Source: Agapetus fuscipes
Lineage: Eukaryota > Arthropoda > Insecta > Trichoptera > Glossosomatidae
Length of the DNA stretch: 64,000 nt
Reading direction: 5' to 3'
Assembly (NCBI GenBank): GCA_951799405.1
Contig: OX637362.1
Location: 7,022,703-7,086,702 of the forward strand
Below, one piece after another: positions 20,534 to 32,574 of the stretch (positions are counted from its first letter, which is position 1; each line of letters opens with the position of its first letter). The notes below the pieces were generated by a model. It did not search any database. It had not been told where the DNA came from and saw only the letters and a list, made by a program, of their open reading frames with translations. A program made the translations under genes and the position numbers.

Positions 20534-20631
20534 TAGAGCGAATGAAAATATGAATTACCCTTTTAAATTGATGAAAAAAAGTTCCTTCAAACCAGTAAAA
20601 CAAAAAACTACTTTATTGTGTTTCCATTACG

Positions 20632-20896
20632 CTCCTTGACTGATAGCTTGGTATGAGGCTGACCCCCCGCGCTGTAAAAATTGGTTCACTTTTGCCAATG
20701 CCACGCCGGTTTCAGGGAAACCCGGCAGGAGTTGTGAGGTTTATGTTCATGTGGGGTTTTGTTTATTTGTATGCACACATGCAGAATGTGTAGGCGCGAA
20801 CCTACATGTGCCTGTCTGTGGGCATATTGTATTAAATATGCCTTAAATGTTAATACCTACATATATCTTTGCAGCTTAGATTATAGATTATAGATA
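20632..20896 (+). repeat. RTE-tail repeat
   Basis: Starts CTCCTTGACTGATAGC and ends CTTAGATTATAGATTATAGA. Direct neighbour of the previous copy in the same orientation. Confidence 0.8.
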
Positions 20897-21660
20897 TATC
20901 ATCACCATCTTCTAAAGGCAGTGCCTTGTTTGTCTAACTGTCTGTCTCTGTTGATTGCCATCCTCTTGAGCTGCGAATGAAACATTTACGAGACGCTTCC
21001 AATCCTGGAAGTATGAAGTTCTTGGGCGACATCTTTTTTGACTTCCCAAGATTTCTTCAAAAAATACAGCTAAGAAACGTGCTATGTCTAATCGAGTGTC
21101 AGATGAGTTGGTTGTCGTCTTCAAAATAAAACAAATATGGTATTTTTTGTAAATCTTCTCTTTATAAAATATATCTTTTTAAATATTTTTTTAAGATAAG
21201 AAGAAGACCTTTATTACATACATATACTATATTTAATAAAGAGCAATAAAATATAGTATATTTAATAAAGAGTACCGCATCCTTGCTTAAAGAGGCAGCA
21301 TTAAAAGTTAAAAAAAAAACATCAAAGATCAAATATAAGATTTAACAAAATGTATACATAATTTGTTTTTTAGTCGTATTAAAAATGTAAAAAGTTAACG
21401 TACAAAAATGAAACTTTTTCTGTAAGATTGTGACTGTTTAATGTGAGGGAGGTTCTGTTTTTGACAGGCGGACTTTCTGAGATTTTTAATAGCTACGCAG
21501 TAGTAGAGAATGTCTTGTGTATTAAAATCCTTGCGGTGCTATTCTCACACAGCAAATCCATGGCTCAACCTGCACCAAACGAAAAATTTCATATAAAAAA
21601 ACGATAATCTGTGGATCAGCTTTGTATCAAGTGTGTTGTGAATAACCCTGTTAAAGGTTA
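20897..21660. other. Single minisatellite unit and AT-rich DNA
   Basis: 20905-20965 resembles one unit of the 56-bp minisatellite at 29.9 kb (GGCAGTGCCTTGTTTG, TGTCTCTGTTGATTGCC). 21220-21280 holds a short direct repeat (ACTATATTTAATAAAGAG). The rest is unassigned. Confidence 0.45.
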
Positions 21661-21682
21661 GGGGGTGGAAAATGAAATGTGT

Positions 21683-21765
21683 ATCCACGTTGTTCTGTCC
21701 TTGTACACTTCTTTCATCTCCTCGACATTCATCACTTTCTTCATGCTCGCTATCCTATTCTCTCA
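21683..21765 (-). pseudogene. RTE C-terminal fragment
   Basis: The minus strand reads MKKVMNVEEMKEVYKDR, matching the last residues of the RTE (MKKVMTLEEMKEVCKDR). Confidence 0.6.
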
Positions 21766-21814
21766 CTCTACAGGTTACAGCCATTTGCAATCATGTGATC
21801 AATCCATCCTTTCC

Positions 21815-22376
21815 TCGGTTGGAAATATAGAGACCGATACGGGAAATCATTTCTGACACACTTGGTTGGGATCCAACCCTTGCTCTCGGCATGGAATGCA
21901 AGCATTCTACCAGCTGAGCTGTCGACCGGACTGTTTACGAGCTTGGTCATCGCTACGAAGCGTCCATCAATTCTCAAGCAACGCTCAGTTGCTGTAAGGC
22001 TAGATGGACCTGTGATGACCGGTCTTTGGTAAAGGTTTATGAATTTTTCAACCCAGCGAAGAGCGAATTTGAAAATATAAAAGATGGTACCTACCATCAT
22101 GACTTTTATTTAATTTTTTTTTATACTTGACGATTATTAAAGATTGAAAACGTTTGTAAAATAAAAATAAATAATTGTATACGTGAAAATATAAAACAGT
22201 GTTTTAATTGAAATCCAAAAAAATAAATAGAAATATTGAATATGAATTTTCACAGTGTACAATACACAAACAATACAAAATATATAAAAGATGTATATTT
22301 TGTGCTCCGCCGGGATTCGAACCCACAACCTTCCATTTACGAGTTAGAAGTGTTAATTATTAGACTAAGGACCGGT
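21815..22376 (-). repeat. Composite SINE-C/SINE-B split by an insertion
   Basis: A SINE-B head (21929 downward) and a SINE-C body (21930-22091) continue into the SINE-C head at 22290-22376. The intervening ~185 bp is flanked by an approximate direct repeat AAAATATAAAAGATGG / AAAATATATAAAAGATG, a target-duplication-like pattern of about 18 bp. The insert is AT-rich and unclassified. The SINE-C head ends 82 bp before the exon at 22459. Confidence 0.65.
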
Positions 22377-22458
22377 CAAAGATGTTGGTCTAAGATAAAA
22401 TGTGTTTCTCCTGCATGTCTTTGTACGTCTCCTGATGGTCTGTCTTTGGTTCTTCCAG

Positions 22459-22600
22459 GATAGTCCCCCTGGACGGATCCCTGGGCGAGGAGTGCGTGGT
22501 GGTGCTGGAGAGGGAGCGGCCGAGGACCAGGACGCGTAGAAAGCGGAGAAGGAGACGGCACAAACATGACGTCATAGAGAGCCTGGATGAGAGGGTCAAG
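22459..22600 (+). CDS. Membrane protein gene, long form, exon b
   Basis: The acceptor TTTGGTTCTTCCAG ends at 22458 and the donor GTAATA starts at 22601. The first base completes a glycine codon begun in exon a; the exon ends on a codon boundary. It encodes 47 residues: IVPLDGSLGEECVVVLERER, then an arginine/lysine cluster (RTRTRRKRRRRRHKH), then DVIESLDERVK. The basic cluster just before the membrane segment in exon c predicts a cytoplasmic N-terminus by the positive-inside rule; it could also act as a nuclear or membrane-targeting signal (inference). Confidence 0.7.
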
Positions 22601-22652
22601 GTAATAGATAAACGGGAATGTGGTGATCAAGGTGTGAACAACATTTGTCCAA

Positions 22653-23050
22653 GGTCACTCTCTTCTTCTTCTTTTTCTGTCTCAACCTTTCTCAGTCTGG
22701 CCCTGGACGTAGGCCTCCTCCAATCCTCTCCATTCCTGTCTATCTATGTTTAACAATCTTCTGCCTGCAGTTCTCTTGATGTCGTGCAGCCACCTCAGTT
22801 GGGTTCTCTCCGCTCCCAAATGGACATCCTCGGTCACCATTGCACGATCCATTTCGGCCACCTGTCATGGTCTTGCCTTGTGACGTGACCAGCCAAGTGC
22901 CACTTTGAGCAGGCCACTCGCTGTATGATATCAGTGACACCAGTGCGTCTACGGATCTCCTGGTTTGGAAATCTGTCTCTGAGGCTGATTCCCAGTATCC
23001 TACTTTCAATGGCTCTTTGCCACGTCCTCAGTCTATAGGACACTCTCATG
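22653..23050 (-). pseudogene. LINE endonuclease/reverse-transcriptase 3' fragment
   Basis: The minus strand reads LRTWQRAIESRILGISLRDR, NQEIRRRTGVTDI, WHLAGHVTRQ and finally EDWRRPTSRARLRK, with a GAA-rich tail (TCTTCTTCTT at the left end). This is the common C-terminal end of insect endonuclease/reverse-transcriptase LINEs. Frameshifted. Confidence 0.75.
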
Positions 23051-23124
23051 AAAGGTAATTATTATGGTATTTCCATGACTTATGTCATGAATATTATGAT
23101 GTAAAGTGGATCTTCCACGATGTT

Positions 23125-23200
23125 GATTGATTCACTTTTGCCGTAACACACCTCTTTCGGGTAAAGGCGGCAAGAGTTTTAGGGCTTATATTTGTAATTA
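23125..23200 (+). repeat. RTE-tail repeat fragment
   Basis: Short piece with TTCACTTTTGCCGTAACAC and GGCGGCAAGAGTTTTAGG; both ends missing. Confidence 0.5.
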
Positions 23201-23287
23201 ACTTCATTCAACTTATTAAAAATCCAAAATTATAGTATTTCAGATCAAGATGCTAAAAACCATGACTATTTATAATCTTATCTATAC

Positions 23288-23512
23288 TCCAAGTTGCAGA
23301 CATACATTTATGAACATTTAAAATTAATATTAAAAGCATGCCCACAAAACACACATGTAACTTACAAATGCTGCATGTGTGCCTACTCTCAAATTAAAAT
23401 CAAGACCTCAAATGAATATAAACTCTTCAACTTTTACAGACCTTTCCTGAACAGTATATAACCTTTTACAGTATGGGTGGTCAGCCTCATGCCAACATAT
23501 AAGACAGGGAAT
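23288..23512 (-). repeat. RTE-tail repeat
   Basis: Diverged minus copy running from CCAAGTTGCAGACATAC to CATATAAGACAGGGAAT. Confidence 0.7.
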
Positions 23513-24260
23513 ACATTGAAAATAATGCGATCTTTGCGTATTTTCCTTTGTTCGGAATCCAAGAATTAGTACCAAAAAACACAAAGGCAGCAACAAGTTT
23601 CTTGAGACTGAACAATATTACGAAGGTAATTGTATTTACGATTCTTACGCAGCGTTATAACGCAGATTCATGTATGTGGAATAGGTGTAAGGAATATTTT
23701 CCGTTGAAAAATGCTGATGGCGCCTCTCAAGAGAAAGCTCCACTTAAATTAAGCGCGGCTTTCTGAAAATATGGATATGAGACCACATTCTGTTTCAAGG
23801 TGTATATTGTATGTGAGATCTATATCACCTGGAGGTGTGTATACTGTATACAGATGAGGGTAAGCTCAAAAGTAGGCCTTTCTTTTTGAAAAATGTTTTT
23901 TTTAGTTTGTGGAAATATTTTGGTTTCTTTTGATAGAAGACAATCAACCAAAACTTTATGAAGCATTTTTATTTTATTCACCATCAGAATGTATACAGAA
24001 CAAACCAATATTTATAATCATAATTTACACCAGCCTGTTGCTCTGAAGCTGGGCAAGCGATCTATTGATTTTGTCAATCATCTTTTGTTTTTTCTATTCC
24101 ATATTCAAAATATCCTTATGTTCTTTATTTTCCCTACATACCTATTAAATCCTTTCGTTATAAAGCACTGTCTGATAGTCGACGCCTTGTCTTGTCTTCT
24201 TACCTATTTTTAAAGAACCTGTGCTCCTTTTTCCCTCTCTGTACGATGATCGACGATGAA
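23513..24260. other. No gene recognised
   Basis: Contains an open frame at 23548-23766 (+) of 72 codons without a known domain; AT-rich otherwise. Confidence 0.35.
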
Positions 24261-24262
24261 CT

Positions 24263-24566
24263 CGCAACTAAGCTAAGCTACACTTCTTGTCTGCGTTATC
24301 CCCGAAGGAGTTGCATGTGGCAATTCGGGACCTATTTATTTTTACAAGTAAGGGGCCCGGCCTCACACCAACCACTTCAAGTTGAAGTGGGGGTTTCTCA
24401 GCTCTCGACGAGACTGGTTCTCATTTCTTGTGAAGGCTGAGTACACCTCGCCGGTATTAGGGTTTAAAATAAACATCGAAACGGGAAATCATTTTTCTCG
24501 TTGGGATTCAAACCCGATCTTTAGGCATGAAATGCAAGCACTCTACCACCTGTGTTTATCGACTGG
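24263..24566 (-). repeat. SINE-B, near full length
   Basis: Minus-strand copy; the head is damaged at box A (AACACAGGTGGTAGAGTGC on the minus strand). Confidence 0.7.
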
Positions 24567-24882
24567 ACTCAAAAATCGTTTTTGATCTATTTATTTTTTG
24601 CGTCGCCCCTCATCCTCCAGCCTGTGCAAGACAAGTGATATATGGTAGAGTATTACTTGTACGGGCGTTCGAGGGTGAACATTTTCATATATTTTTATTG
24701 CTTCATCTGACGTGGAGTAATTTTTCAGCAATTTTCACAAAACTCTTTCATGTTTCCATATAACGCCAGCCAAATGAAATTCCTCACACACTTTACATGG
24801 GTATTACAACCATTATGGTATCTATTATGTTATGAACGCACGAATATTTTACTTTTCATTAAAAAATTTGCTCTTTTTTTTA

Positions 24883-25260
24883 AATAGATTTATGAAGAGG
24901 GTCGCAATTCACCAACCTATTTTGCCTGGCCCGAAACAGGTATTACCATTATTGATTAATAAATAATTCGTTATTTTAATACTATAATGAATTTTGTTTT
25001 TACAATTACCCAATGCCATCTGTTTGGTTCGGCAGAAGCACCAAGTAACTGTTTCGAGCCGCAGCATCTTAGGTCAAAATAGCCATGATGATCGCCGATC
25101 TTCGATAGAAGTGGCACGGCAAGAATAAGAAGACTGCCATCTGTTGAACTAGGGTCAAAGTTGCGTCTTCGGGATGATCTAGTATCATGAAAAGACGCTA
25201 TACCAATTCTGAATCCCCCTATAATATAAAATTCAACGGCCTCCCCATACAAAATAATTG
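24883..25260 (+). repeat. Dispersed repeat family D, longest copy
   Basis: Begins AATAGATTTATGAAGAGG, then CACCAACCTATTTTGCC, and much later GTTGAACTAGGGTCAAAGT. The inner ~200 bp missing from the other copies includes GTTTCGAGCCGCAGC. A minus open frame of 93 codons covers it but shows no known domain. Confidence 0.5.
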
Positions 25261-25636
25261 TGCGTTAATGGATGACAAACTGAAGAACTCCTGAACAGAT
25301 GCACGTCATATTCACAACAAATATTGTTCAGGACTTGAGATGTGCTTCCTCATCATTAATAGATTTTTAATTGTTGTTTTTTAAATAAATAAACATGATC
25401 AATCACAACACCTTTTTATGTAAAACCTATGCGAGAAACAAAACTCATTTTGACATTCGAATTTCAAATAAATTGCCAACACTTCAACATACGCTTCAAA
25501 GTTGCCATACAAGTCGATTCTTTTTCGGTTGAATTCCGTTGAGTACCTACCTATATTCTTTATTTATTTCAAAATTATACTTCAACCAGTTATAACATGT
25601 ATTTTTTAGAAATAATGACGATCGATTATATCGATC

Positions 25637-25831
25637 TGTTTCAGGGAAGGACGGCAAGAGTTGCAAGGCTTATGTTCATTTGAGATTGGGTTTTTATATT
25701 GTAGGTCCACATGCGGCATGTGTTAGCGCGAAATTATACATATCTGCTTGTGGGAATGCATTTAGTATAAATCTTAAATGATATATATCTTTGCAGCTTA
25801 GATTAGATTAGATTAGATTAGATTAGATTAG
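25637..25831 (+). repeat. RTE-tail repeat, 5'-truncated
   Basis: Starts at TCTGTTTCAGGGAAGG and ends with six TTAGA repeats. Confidence 0.8.
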
Positions 25832-25859
25832 GTCAACTTTTTATATGAAACCATACTTA

Positions 25860-27600
25860 TTGCGGCATTTAATTTTTTTAAGTATTTTTATAATATACAA
25901 TCTAAGTTTCATAGACGCATTAACATTTATAATTCATATTCAATGCACTACTCCACGGAGACACGAGTGAGTTTGCGCTTACAAATGCTGAATGTGTATT
26001 TACAAATAAAAATTTCAGCCTCTCATGACCATAAGCCCTGCAACTTTTGCTGACCTTTTCAGAAACAGGGGACACATTTGTTAAGTGAACCCATTTATGC
26101 GATATGGGTGGTAAGCCTCATACTAACCCTTAAGTCAAGGAATTTGATTCAACAACGTTAAATTTAATTTATAATCTAAAGTTGCAAAAAAAGTTATTTG
26201 ATGATTCAAATTGAATGCACGCCCACAAACTGGCAAATGTCATTTCACGTTAACATATAGTTGTGGCGCTTGATTTTTTATAAATATTAGAATATATAAT
26301 CTAAGTTGCACAGATACAATAACTTTTATAATTCATATTCAATGCATGCCCCCCTGGAGACACGAGTGGGTTCGCACTTATAAATGCTGCATGTGAACTT
26401 ACAAATTAAAATTAAGGCCTCTAATGAACATAAGCCCTGCAACTTTTGCCAACCTTTTCAAAAACAGGGGAAACATTTGTCAAGTGAACCATTTTTTTGC
26501 GATCTGGGTATTCAAGCTCATACTTCCCTATCCGTCAAGGATTTGAGTTTAAAAAATCCTTCAACAACGTTAAATTTAATTTATAATCTAAAGTTGCAAA
26601 AAAAGTTATTTGATGATTCAAATTGAATGCACGCCCACAAACTGGCAAATGTCATTTCACGCTAACCTATAGTTGTGGCGCTTGATTTTTTTTAAATATT
26701 AGAATATATAATCTAAGTTGCACTGATACAATAACTTTTATGATTCATATTCAATGCATGTCCCCCTGGAGACACGAGTGGGTTCGCACTTATAAATGCT
26801 GTATGTGAACTTACAAATTCAAATTAAGGCCTGTAATGAACATGAGCCCTGCAACTTTTGCCACCCTTTTCAAAAACAGGGGAAACATTTTTCAAAGGAA
26901 CCATTTTTTGCAATATGGGTATTCAGGCTCATACTAACCTATAAGTCAAGGAATTTCTAATCTAATCTAAGCTGCAAGGATATATATCATTTAAGATTTA
27001 TATTCAATGCATTCCCACAAGCAGACATGTGGACCTACATTATAAAAACCCAATCTCAAATGAACATAAGCCCTGCAACTCTTGCCATCCTTCCCTGAAA
27101 CAGGGGTGAAATTGGCAAAGTGAACCATTTTTCACAGTATGGGTGGTCAGCCGCATACCAACCTATAAGTCAAGGATTTGAGTTTGAAAAATCCTGAAAC
27201 AACGTTAATCTTAATTTATAATCTAAAGTTGCAAAAAAACTTACTTGATGATTCAAATTAAATGCACATCCATAAGCTGGCAAATGTCATTTCACGTTAA
27301 CATATAATTGTGGCACTTGATGTTTTTAATTTTAGAATATAAATCTAAGTTGCATACATACATTTTATAATTCATATTGAATGGATGCCCCCAAGCAGAC
27401 ATGAGTGAGTTTGCGCTTACAAACGCTGCATGTGTAATTATTACAAATAAAAATTTCAGCCTCTCTTGACCATAAGCCTTGCAATTTTGCCGAACTTTTC
27501 AGGAACAGAGAAACATTCGTTCAGTGAACATTTTTTTAGGTATGGGAGGTCAGCCTCATACCTCATGCTTCATACAAGAATCTCAGAACATGAAAGAACT
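25860..27600 (-). repeat. Tandem array built from RTE-tail units
   Basis: A unit of about 400-412 bp (a diverged minus-strand tail repeat plus a linker with CTAAAGTTGCAAAAAAAG and GGCAAATGTCATTTCACG) recurs. Its CTAAGTT landmark falls at 25902, 26301, 26713 and 27345. The first spacings are 399 and 412 bp. The last is 632 bp because a further, less diverged tail repeat (26957-27176) sits inside the unit. The linker at 26160-26255 and 26575-26670 is almost identical between units. Confidence 0.75.
26957..27176 (-). repeat. Young RTE-tail repeat inside the tandem array
   Basis: Closer to the common form than the array units (TTGCCATCCTTCCCTGAAAC, CAACCTATAAGTCAAGG). It accounts for the extra ~220 bp in the last array period. 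Confidence 0.7.
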
Positions 27601-27849
27601 AAATAACCCTTGTACCGCAATTTTTTTTCAAATTACTTCTTAAAGCATTTAATTACTATGAAGGAGGTGTGAGGAAAAATTATTGCGAAGCCAGACTCAC
27701 TCTGCCTGAAGGGCCTAATATAATTATAAGTTATTGTCGATAGGACACGACGCAGGCGGGGTTCGAATTTGCAATTGTCTCAGTAACGAAAATTCAAATA
27801 CTGACGCCTTACCCCTGGACCATATCAGCGACAAAAAAATGTTAATTTA

Positions 27850-28145
27850 AATCAAATCGTTTGGATGACTTGACTCTGACTATTAAATGTACACGCCGTA
27901 TTCTTCAGTTCTTCGGACACGTTGTCCGTGGCAATGCGGATAGCCTGGAACGACTGGTTGTAATCGGTGGCTTGGAGGCGAAACGAGGAAAAGGAAGATC
28001 CCCCACACGATGGACCGATCAAGTGAAGACAACAGCAGGCACCTCGGTGGTTGGAGCGCTGCGGGCAGCGCAGTCAAGAGAGACCGGGAGAAGAGTGGTT
28101 GCTTCCACAAAGGTCACAAGCCTCAGAAATGAGGAACAATATTAA
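27850..28145 (+). pseudogene. LINE 3' fragment
   Basis: An open frame reads RRILQFFGHVVRG, LERLVVIGGLEAKRGKGRSP and TRWTDQVK. This is the C-terminal end of an insect endonuclease/reverse-transcriptase LINE different from the 10.2-kb RTE. The reverse transcriptase core is missing. Confidence 0.75.
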
Positions 28146-28310
28146 AAAGAGATGGAATCGAATGAGATATCCAGTATTTTAATAGAAGAGGGCTTGTATT
28201 AAGATGGTATTACTTTGCAGTTAAGATGGCGGTTGATCTGCACTGTTGACGCCTAAGATTTACATGTTTTAAATGCTCATTTTTAACGTTATTTGTAATG
28301 GTAATGGTCT

Positions 28311-28530
28311 TGGACCGGTCCCTAGTCCTGTGGCAACACTTCTGACTCGTAAATGGAAGGTTGTGGATTCGGATCCCGGCGGAGCACAAAAATATACCAT
28401 TTATATTTCAAAATATGCTCTTCGGTTGAAAAAAATCATTCAAGCCTTTACCATAGACCGGTTACTAAAGGTCCATCCAGCCTTACAACAACTGGGTCTT
28501 GCTTAAATATTAGCGCTTTGTAGCGACGAC
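28311..28530 (+). repeat. SINE-C
   Basis: Head TTGGACCGGTCCCTAGTCC with box B GGATTCGGATCCC. The body stops at GACCAAGCTCGT, the point where SINE-B begins in composite copies, so this may be a composite that lost its B half. Confidence 0.75.
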
Positions 28531-29265
28531 CAAGCTCGTACACCTCTGCGGCACTACAACAAGTGTCATAGTCTCTAGAATCTAGGGAGTCTCCCGCACA
28601 GGATTTCTTAAAAAAAAAAATGGGTAGCATTGGCAAAAATTAACCAAGTTTGTACAGTATGGGCGTCAGCCTCATACCAATCTATTAGTCAAGTAAACAA
28701 ATATCTCAATAAAATAATTTCACACTGCAAAACTGAGATCGAAACATATATGAATTCGGACCTTTTTTCTCGGCGAGCAAACGCCAGTCTTGTATGGGAC
28801 TGCCGTTCTTAGCAACCAATAACAAAATATTTGTATGCGTTTTTCCCTAGCAACCCGGCCGGATGATGACATAATATTATCTATACAAATTCACGTGCGG
28901 ACCTCGTTGTACAAATAACGATATAAATGAAAAGCTTTAAATCCGATGTGTTGAATGCAATTTGCAATATTTTTGCAATGCTCACTTTTTCACGAAATCC
29001 CTGCTAACTCAGCTTGCATTCTATCACAAACAAAAAATACACTGAAAATTTCAAACTACATTGAAAGTTGGTTTTCAATAGACGTATCTATGTACTAGCC
29101 CACATGTCTCCCCATGCATACTAGTGTGTATATGGGGAATTCCATGTAGTAATTTGTGAACAGTTATTTATTTGTTTTATTTTATTTATATTTTTATTTT
29201 TAATTTGTGTTGCACTACTGCAGCAATATTACTCTTTCTCTTTTTTTTTTATTAAATGCCTGGAA
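28531..29265. other. Mostly unassigned; short dispersed repeat E
   Basis: 28625-28695 is a decayed RTE-tail fragment (-). 28800-28920 (AGCAACCAATAACAAAATAT, CCCTAGCAACC, then a TGATGACATAAT-like stretch) resembles 45340-45420 and 60465-60560, a short dispersed repeat often ending near TGACGTCA. No coding signal. Confidence 0.45.
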
Positions 29266-29271
29266 TATAAT

Positions 29272-29519
29272 TTCTAATCGAAGTTGCAAGGATATATAAT
29301 ATTTTAATTTCATATTTCATGCCATCTTATAAGCAAACATGTATCAGTTCGCGCTTACGCATGCCTCGTGAGGACTAACAACATAAAACCTTAATCTAAG
29401 ATAAACACGAGCCCTTCAACTCTCTCCGAGCTTTCCTGAAACAAGGATGACATTAGCAAAGTTAATATTTTTTTATAGTCTGGGGGGCCAGCCTCATACC
29501 AACCTATAAGTCAAGGAAT
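29272..29519 (-). repeat. RTE-tail repeat
   Basis: Minus copy running from CTAATCGAAGTTGCAAGG to CTATAAGTCAAGGAAT. Confidence 0.8.
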
Positions 29520-29903
29520 ACAAATAATAAAAGTCTTTTACATAATTCGTATAGAATCAAAAATGAGAAAAACATATTGAAATAATATTAAGGGTATTAT
29601 TTTCTGTGTTTCCATGTATATTTAAAAATTTGGAAAAACCAAACGTTGACTTTCGCCTTTGGTTCCATACGAGTCATATATTCGTTCATGATTTATTGTC
29701 TTCCCACATTTCTGACTGCTGACCTCAGCTCCATCTGTCTTTCCATCTTTATCTTCTTGCCCTGTGGGTTATTTCACAAATAAAAGGAATACAGCAAGTA
29801 CAAAACTTTTCGTAAGTACTCAACTATCGAGTAAACAGAAAAACGTGTGTCTTTATCATATTTTTAAGGTAGCACCTGATTGTACTAGCCAGTTACATCG
29901 GCT

Positions 29904-30071
29904 GGTTGTCATTTTCTAGTGAAGGCAGTGTCTTATTATGCTAGCCATTTGTCTGTGTTGGTTGTCATCCTTTTGGAAAAGCAGTGTCTTGCTGTGCTAG
30001 CCATTTGTCTCTGTTGGTTGTCATCCTCTTGGAAAGGCACTGCCTTTTTGTGTTGGCCATTTGTCTCTGCT
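29904..30071. repeat. 56-bp minisatellite, left part
   Basis: Three tandem units start at 29904, 29960 and 30016 with GGTTGTCATC...AGGCAGTGTCTT. Related units occur at 30265-30310 and, after the LINE, at 33821-33970, so the array flanks the LINE on both sides. Confidence 0.8.
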
Positions 30072-30356
30072 AAAGCGCTATTCTGCTAAATTCCTTACAT
30101 TTGGATATCAATCCAAGTTGGAGCTGACTAGCGCTTGCGAAATAGCTCCATAGATAAAAAAATTACAGTACACCTTATATTTGGACACGATTCGCCAACT
30201 CGTCTTAATCACCTCAAGGCTAAGTTCGTAAGAAATTTAACAGAATATCACTAATTCTGGTCTCCACTCTCTTGTAAAGGCAGTGTCTTGGTTTGCTAGC
30301 TGTTTGTGTGTAAAAAAAAAAAAAAAACAACTCATTATTATTGTTGCAAACTGAGT

Positions 30357-30640
30357 GCCAGTGTCAAATTTGTAACTTTCTTCTTCTTCTTGTGATGATT
30401 CCTGCTGAATAATAAGAGCGCCAGTTTTCAAACGCCAGTGTAACTTCTTCTTCTTCTTGTGATGATTCCTGCTGAATAATAAGAGCGCCAGTTTTCAAAT
30501 GCCAGTGTAACTTCTTCTTCTTCTTGTGATGATTCCTGCTGAATAATAAGAGCGCCAGTTTCAAACGCCAGTGTACCTTCTTCTTCTTCTTGTGATGTCC
30601 TGCCGAATAATAAGAGCGCCAGTTTCAAACGGCCAGTGTC
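30357..30640 (+). repeat. Tandem monomers upstream of the CR1/L2-like LINE
   Basis: Four units start at about 30357, 30434, 30501 and 30567. The inner ones are 66-67 bp and each contains CTTCTTCTTCTTGTGATG and GAATAATAAGAGCGCCAG. They end about 30 bp before the LINE's first ATG. Tandem 5' monomers act as promoters in some LINEs; that role here is inference. Confidence 0.8.
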
Positions 30641-30672
30641 AAAATGTTGTCTTTAACTAGCTTGCCGCTATT

Positions 30673-32574
30673 GTGACAGCCTACAACAGGCGAAGAATGA
30701 CAGTTTTTGAACCCACACTATGCGCTCCCGACATCTTGTGCTATACTAGGGATGAACTTCTAATGCACAATGTTTCCGCCAACTCTCCATATGCCAAGCA
30801 TCTGACACTGCCTGTCTACCTTCTGAGATCTCATAGACCTTCAACTTTTGTAAAGCGCCATCGCGGCTGCAGGGCCGGCACTCAAGTGAGGCAAAAACTA
30901 ACAGCCGGCAGACATCTGGCCTCATCAACAAGCTTTCGACTCGGCCACTGGAATGCTAGGTCCATCACGAGAAAGGTTGAGAGCATACATGATTTGTTTG
31001 TCGAACATGATCTGCACTTTCTGACACTTAATGAAACATGGCATGACAGTTCGGAGTCGATTGCAGTGAATGCTCTTCGCAATTATGGATATACAGTTTT
31101 TGACAAGGCCAGACCTCGCAGCCCACACGCTGAAGGCCTACTGACAACTAATCATGGCGGTGTTGCCATAGTCTGTAAACCAGAATTGCGCATATCCAAC
31201 ATCGCCCCCCTTGGATCATATACAACCTTCGAGTACGCGGGATGTAGACTTACCCTTCAGGGCTCATCATTCGTAGTCCTGACCGTTTACAGGCCTGGCT
31301 CGAATCCAGTCACTGCTGATTTCTTTAATGAGTTAACCACCATGTTGAGTCTTACATCTCACCTAAAGATACCTATTATACTGACTGGTGATTTCAATAT
31401 TCATATAGAAAGGCAAGCTGATCCGCATGCAAAGAAGCTTAACAGACTGCTGGTTGACCACAGCCTCTCGCAGTGGGTCGTATCTCCCACTCACGATGCC
31501 GGAGGAACCCTTGACTTGCTCATCACACGCAGCGACTGCACCCCATCATCTACAGCTGTTATCGATGTGGGACTTTCTGACCATCGGCTGATCGTTGCTA
31601 GGTCTTGTCTCTCAATTCCATCGCCTCTCTACACTACTATTATTACTAGAAATTGGAAGGATTTCTGCCCCAAAAAATTTCGGTTTCGTCTTGAGAACTC
31701 TGTCTTGTGCTCTGACGCCATCTATACTGACCAAAACATAGACCATCTTGTAGGACAGTACAATTCTACACTCAACGACATCCTAGATGAGCTTGCTCCA
31801 TTCACTTCGAAAACATTGCGAGTGCGTGGCTCTCGACATCTGTGGTTTGACTCCAACTGCAGAGCTGAAAAAGCCAAGGTCCGCAAACTCGAAAGGGTTT
31901 ACAGGCGACTGAAGACCTCTGTTTCTAAGAATGCTTGGATTTCTGCCCAGAAGTTGTATGTACAACTCATTGAAAAAGTTAAATCTGCTTACTGGAGAGA
32001 ACAAATTCACACTCACAAAGATAATCCAAGGAGATTATGGCAAGATTTACGGAATGTCATGGAGACACCTAATGCGTCGATGCCCACTAGCCTGAATGCT
32101 GAACAATTCAAGACTGCATTCAAGACGAAACTTGATGGAATATCTGCATCCCTTCCATATAGCACTGCGGCCATAGTTGCAACACCATGCTCGATCAAAT
32201 TTAACACCTTTGCTCCTGTGACTGAGATTGAGCTTAAGAAGACCATCAGCAATTCTCCCACCAAGCATTGTCAGCTGGATCCCATACCCACACGACTGCT
32301 CAAAGAGAACCTTGATCTCCTTTTACCCCTGACTGTTAAAATTATGAATATATCTCTGATGCATGGAGTCGTACCGGCATCCTGGAAGATTTCGCATGTC
32401 ACTCCTCTAATTAAGAAAAATACACTCGACGCTGACGACCCAACAAACTATAGGCCAATTTCAGGCCTCCCCTTTTTATCTAAAGTGCTTGAGCGTACCA
32501 TTGCAACTTATTGCAGAAATATCAGTTCGCTTATAGGAAGCATCATTCAACTGAGTCCGCCCTCACAAGGCTGA
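30673..32574 (+). pseudogene. CR1/L2-like LINE, 5' ORF part (endonuclease and start of RT)
   Basis: A 633-codon frame with an apurinic-type endonuclease (GHWNARSIT near residue 92, TLNETWHD, GDFNIH near 239, SDHRLI near 303) and the beginning of a reverse transcriptase (PASWKISHVTPLIKK, NYRPISGLPFLSKVLER). After IAT the frame is broken: sequence that should link to the next RT block is missing and the frame shifts, so the last ~15 codons are spurious. There is one further open frame downstream (32511-33665). Confidence 0.85.

Noticed and set aside
23548..23766. A 72-codon open frame as a gene
   Set aside because: No domain, no flanking splice or promoter signals, and composition like neighbouring noncoding DNA.
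30364..30628. Minus-strand open frames with KKKK and EEEE runs
   Set aside because: Shadow translation of the CTTCTT-rich tandem monomers.
30357..30640. Regular ~67-bp repeats as a CRISPR-like array
   Set aside because: Whole units repeat with no unique spacer between them.
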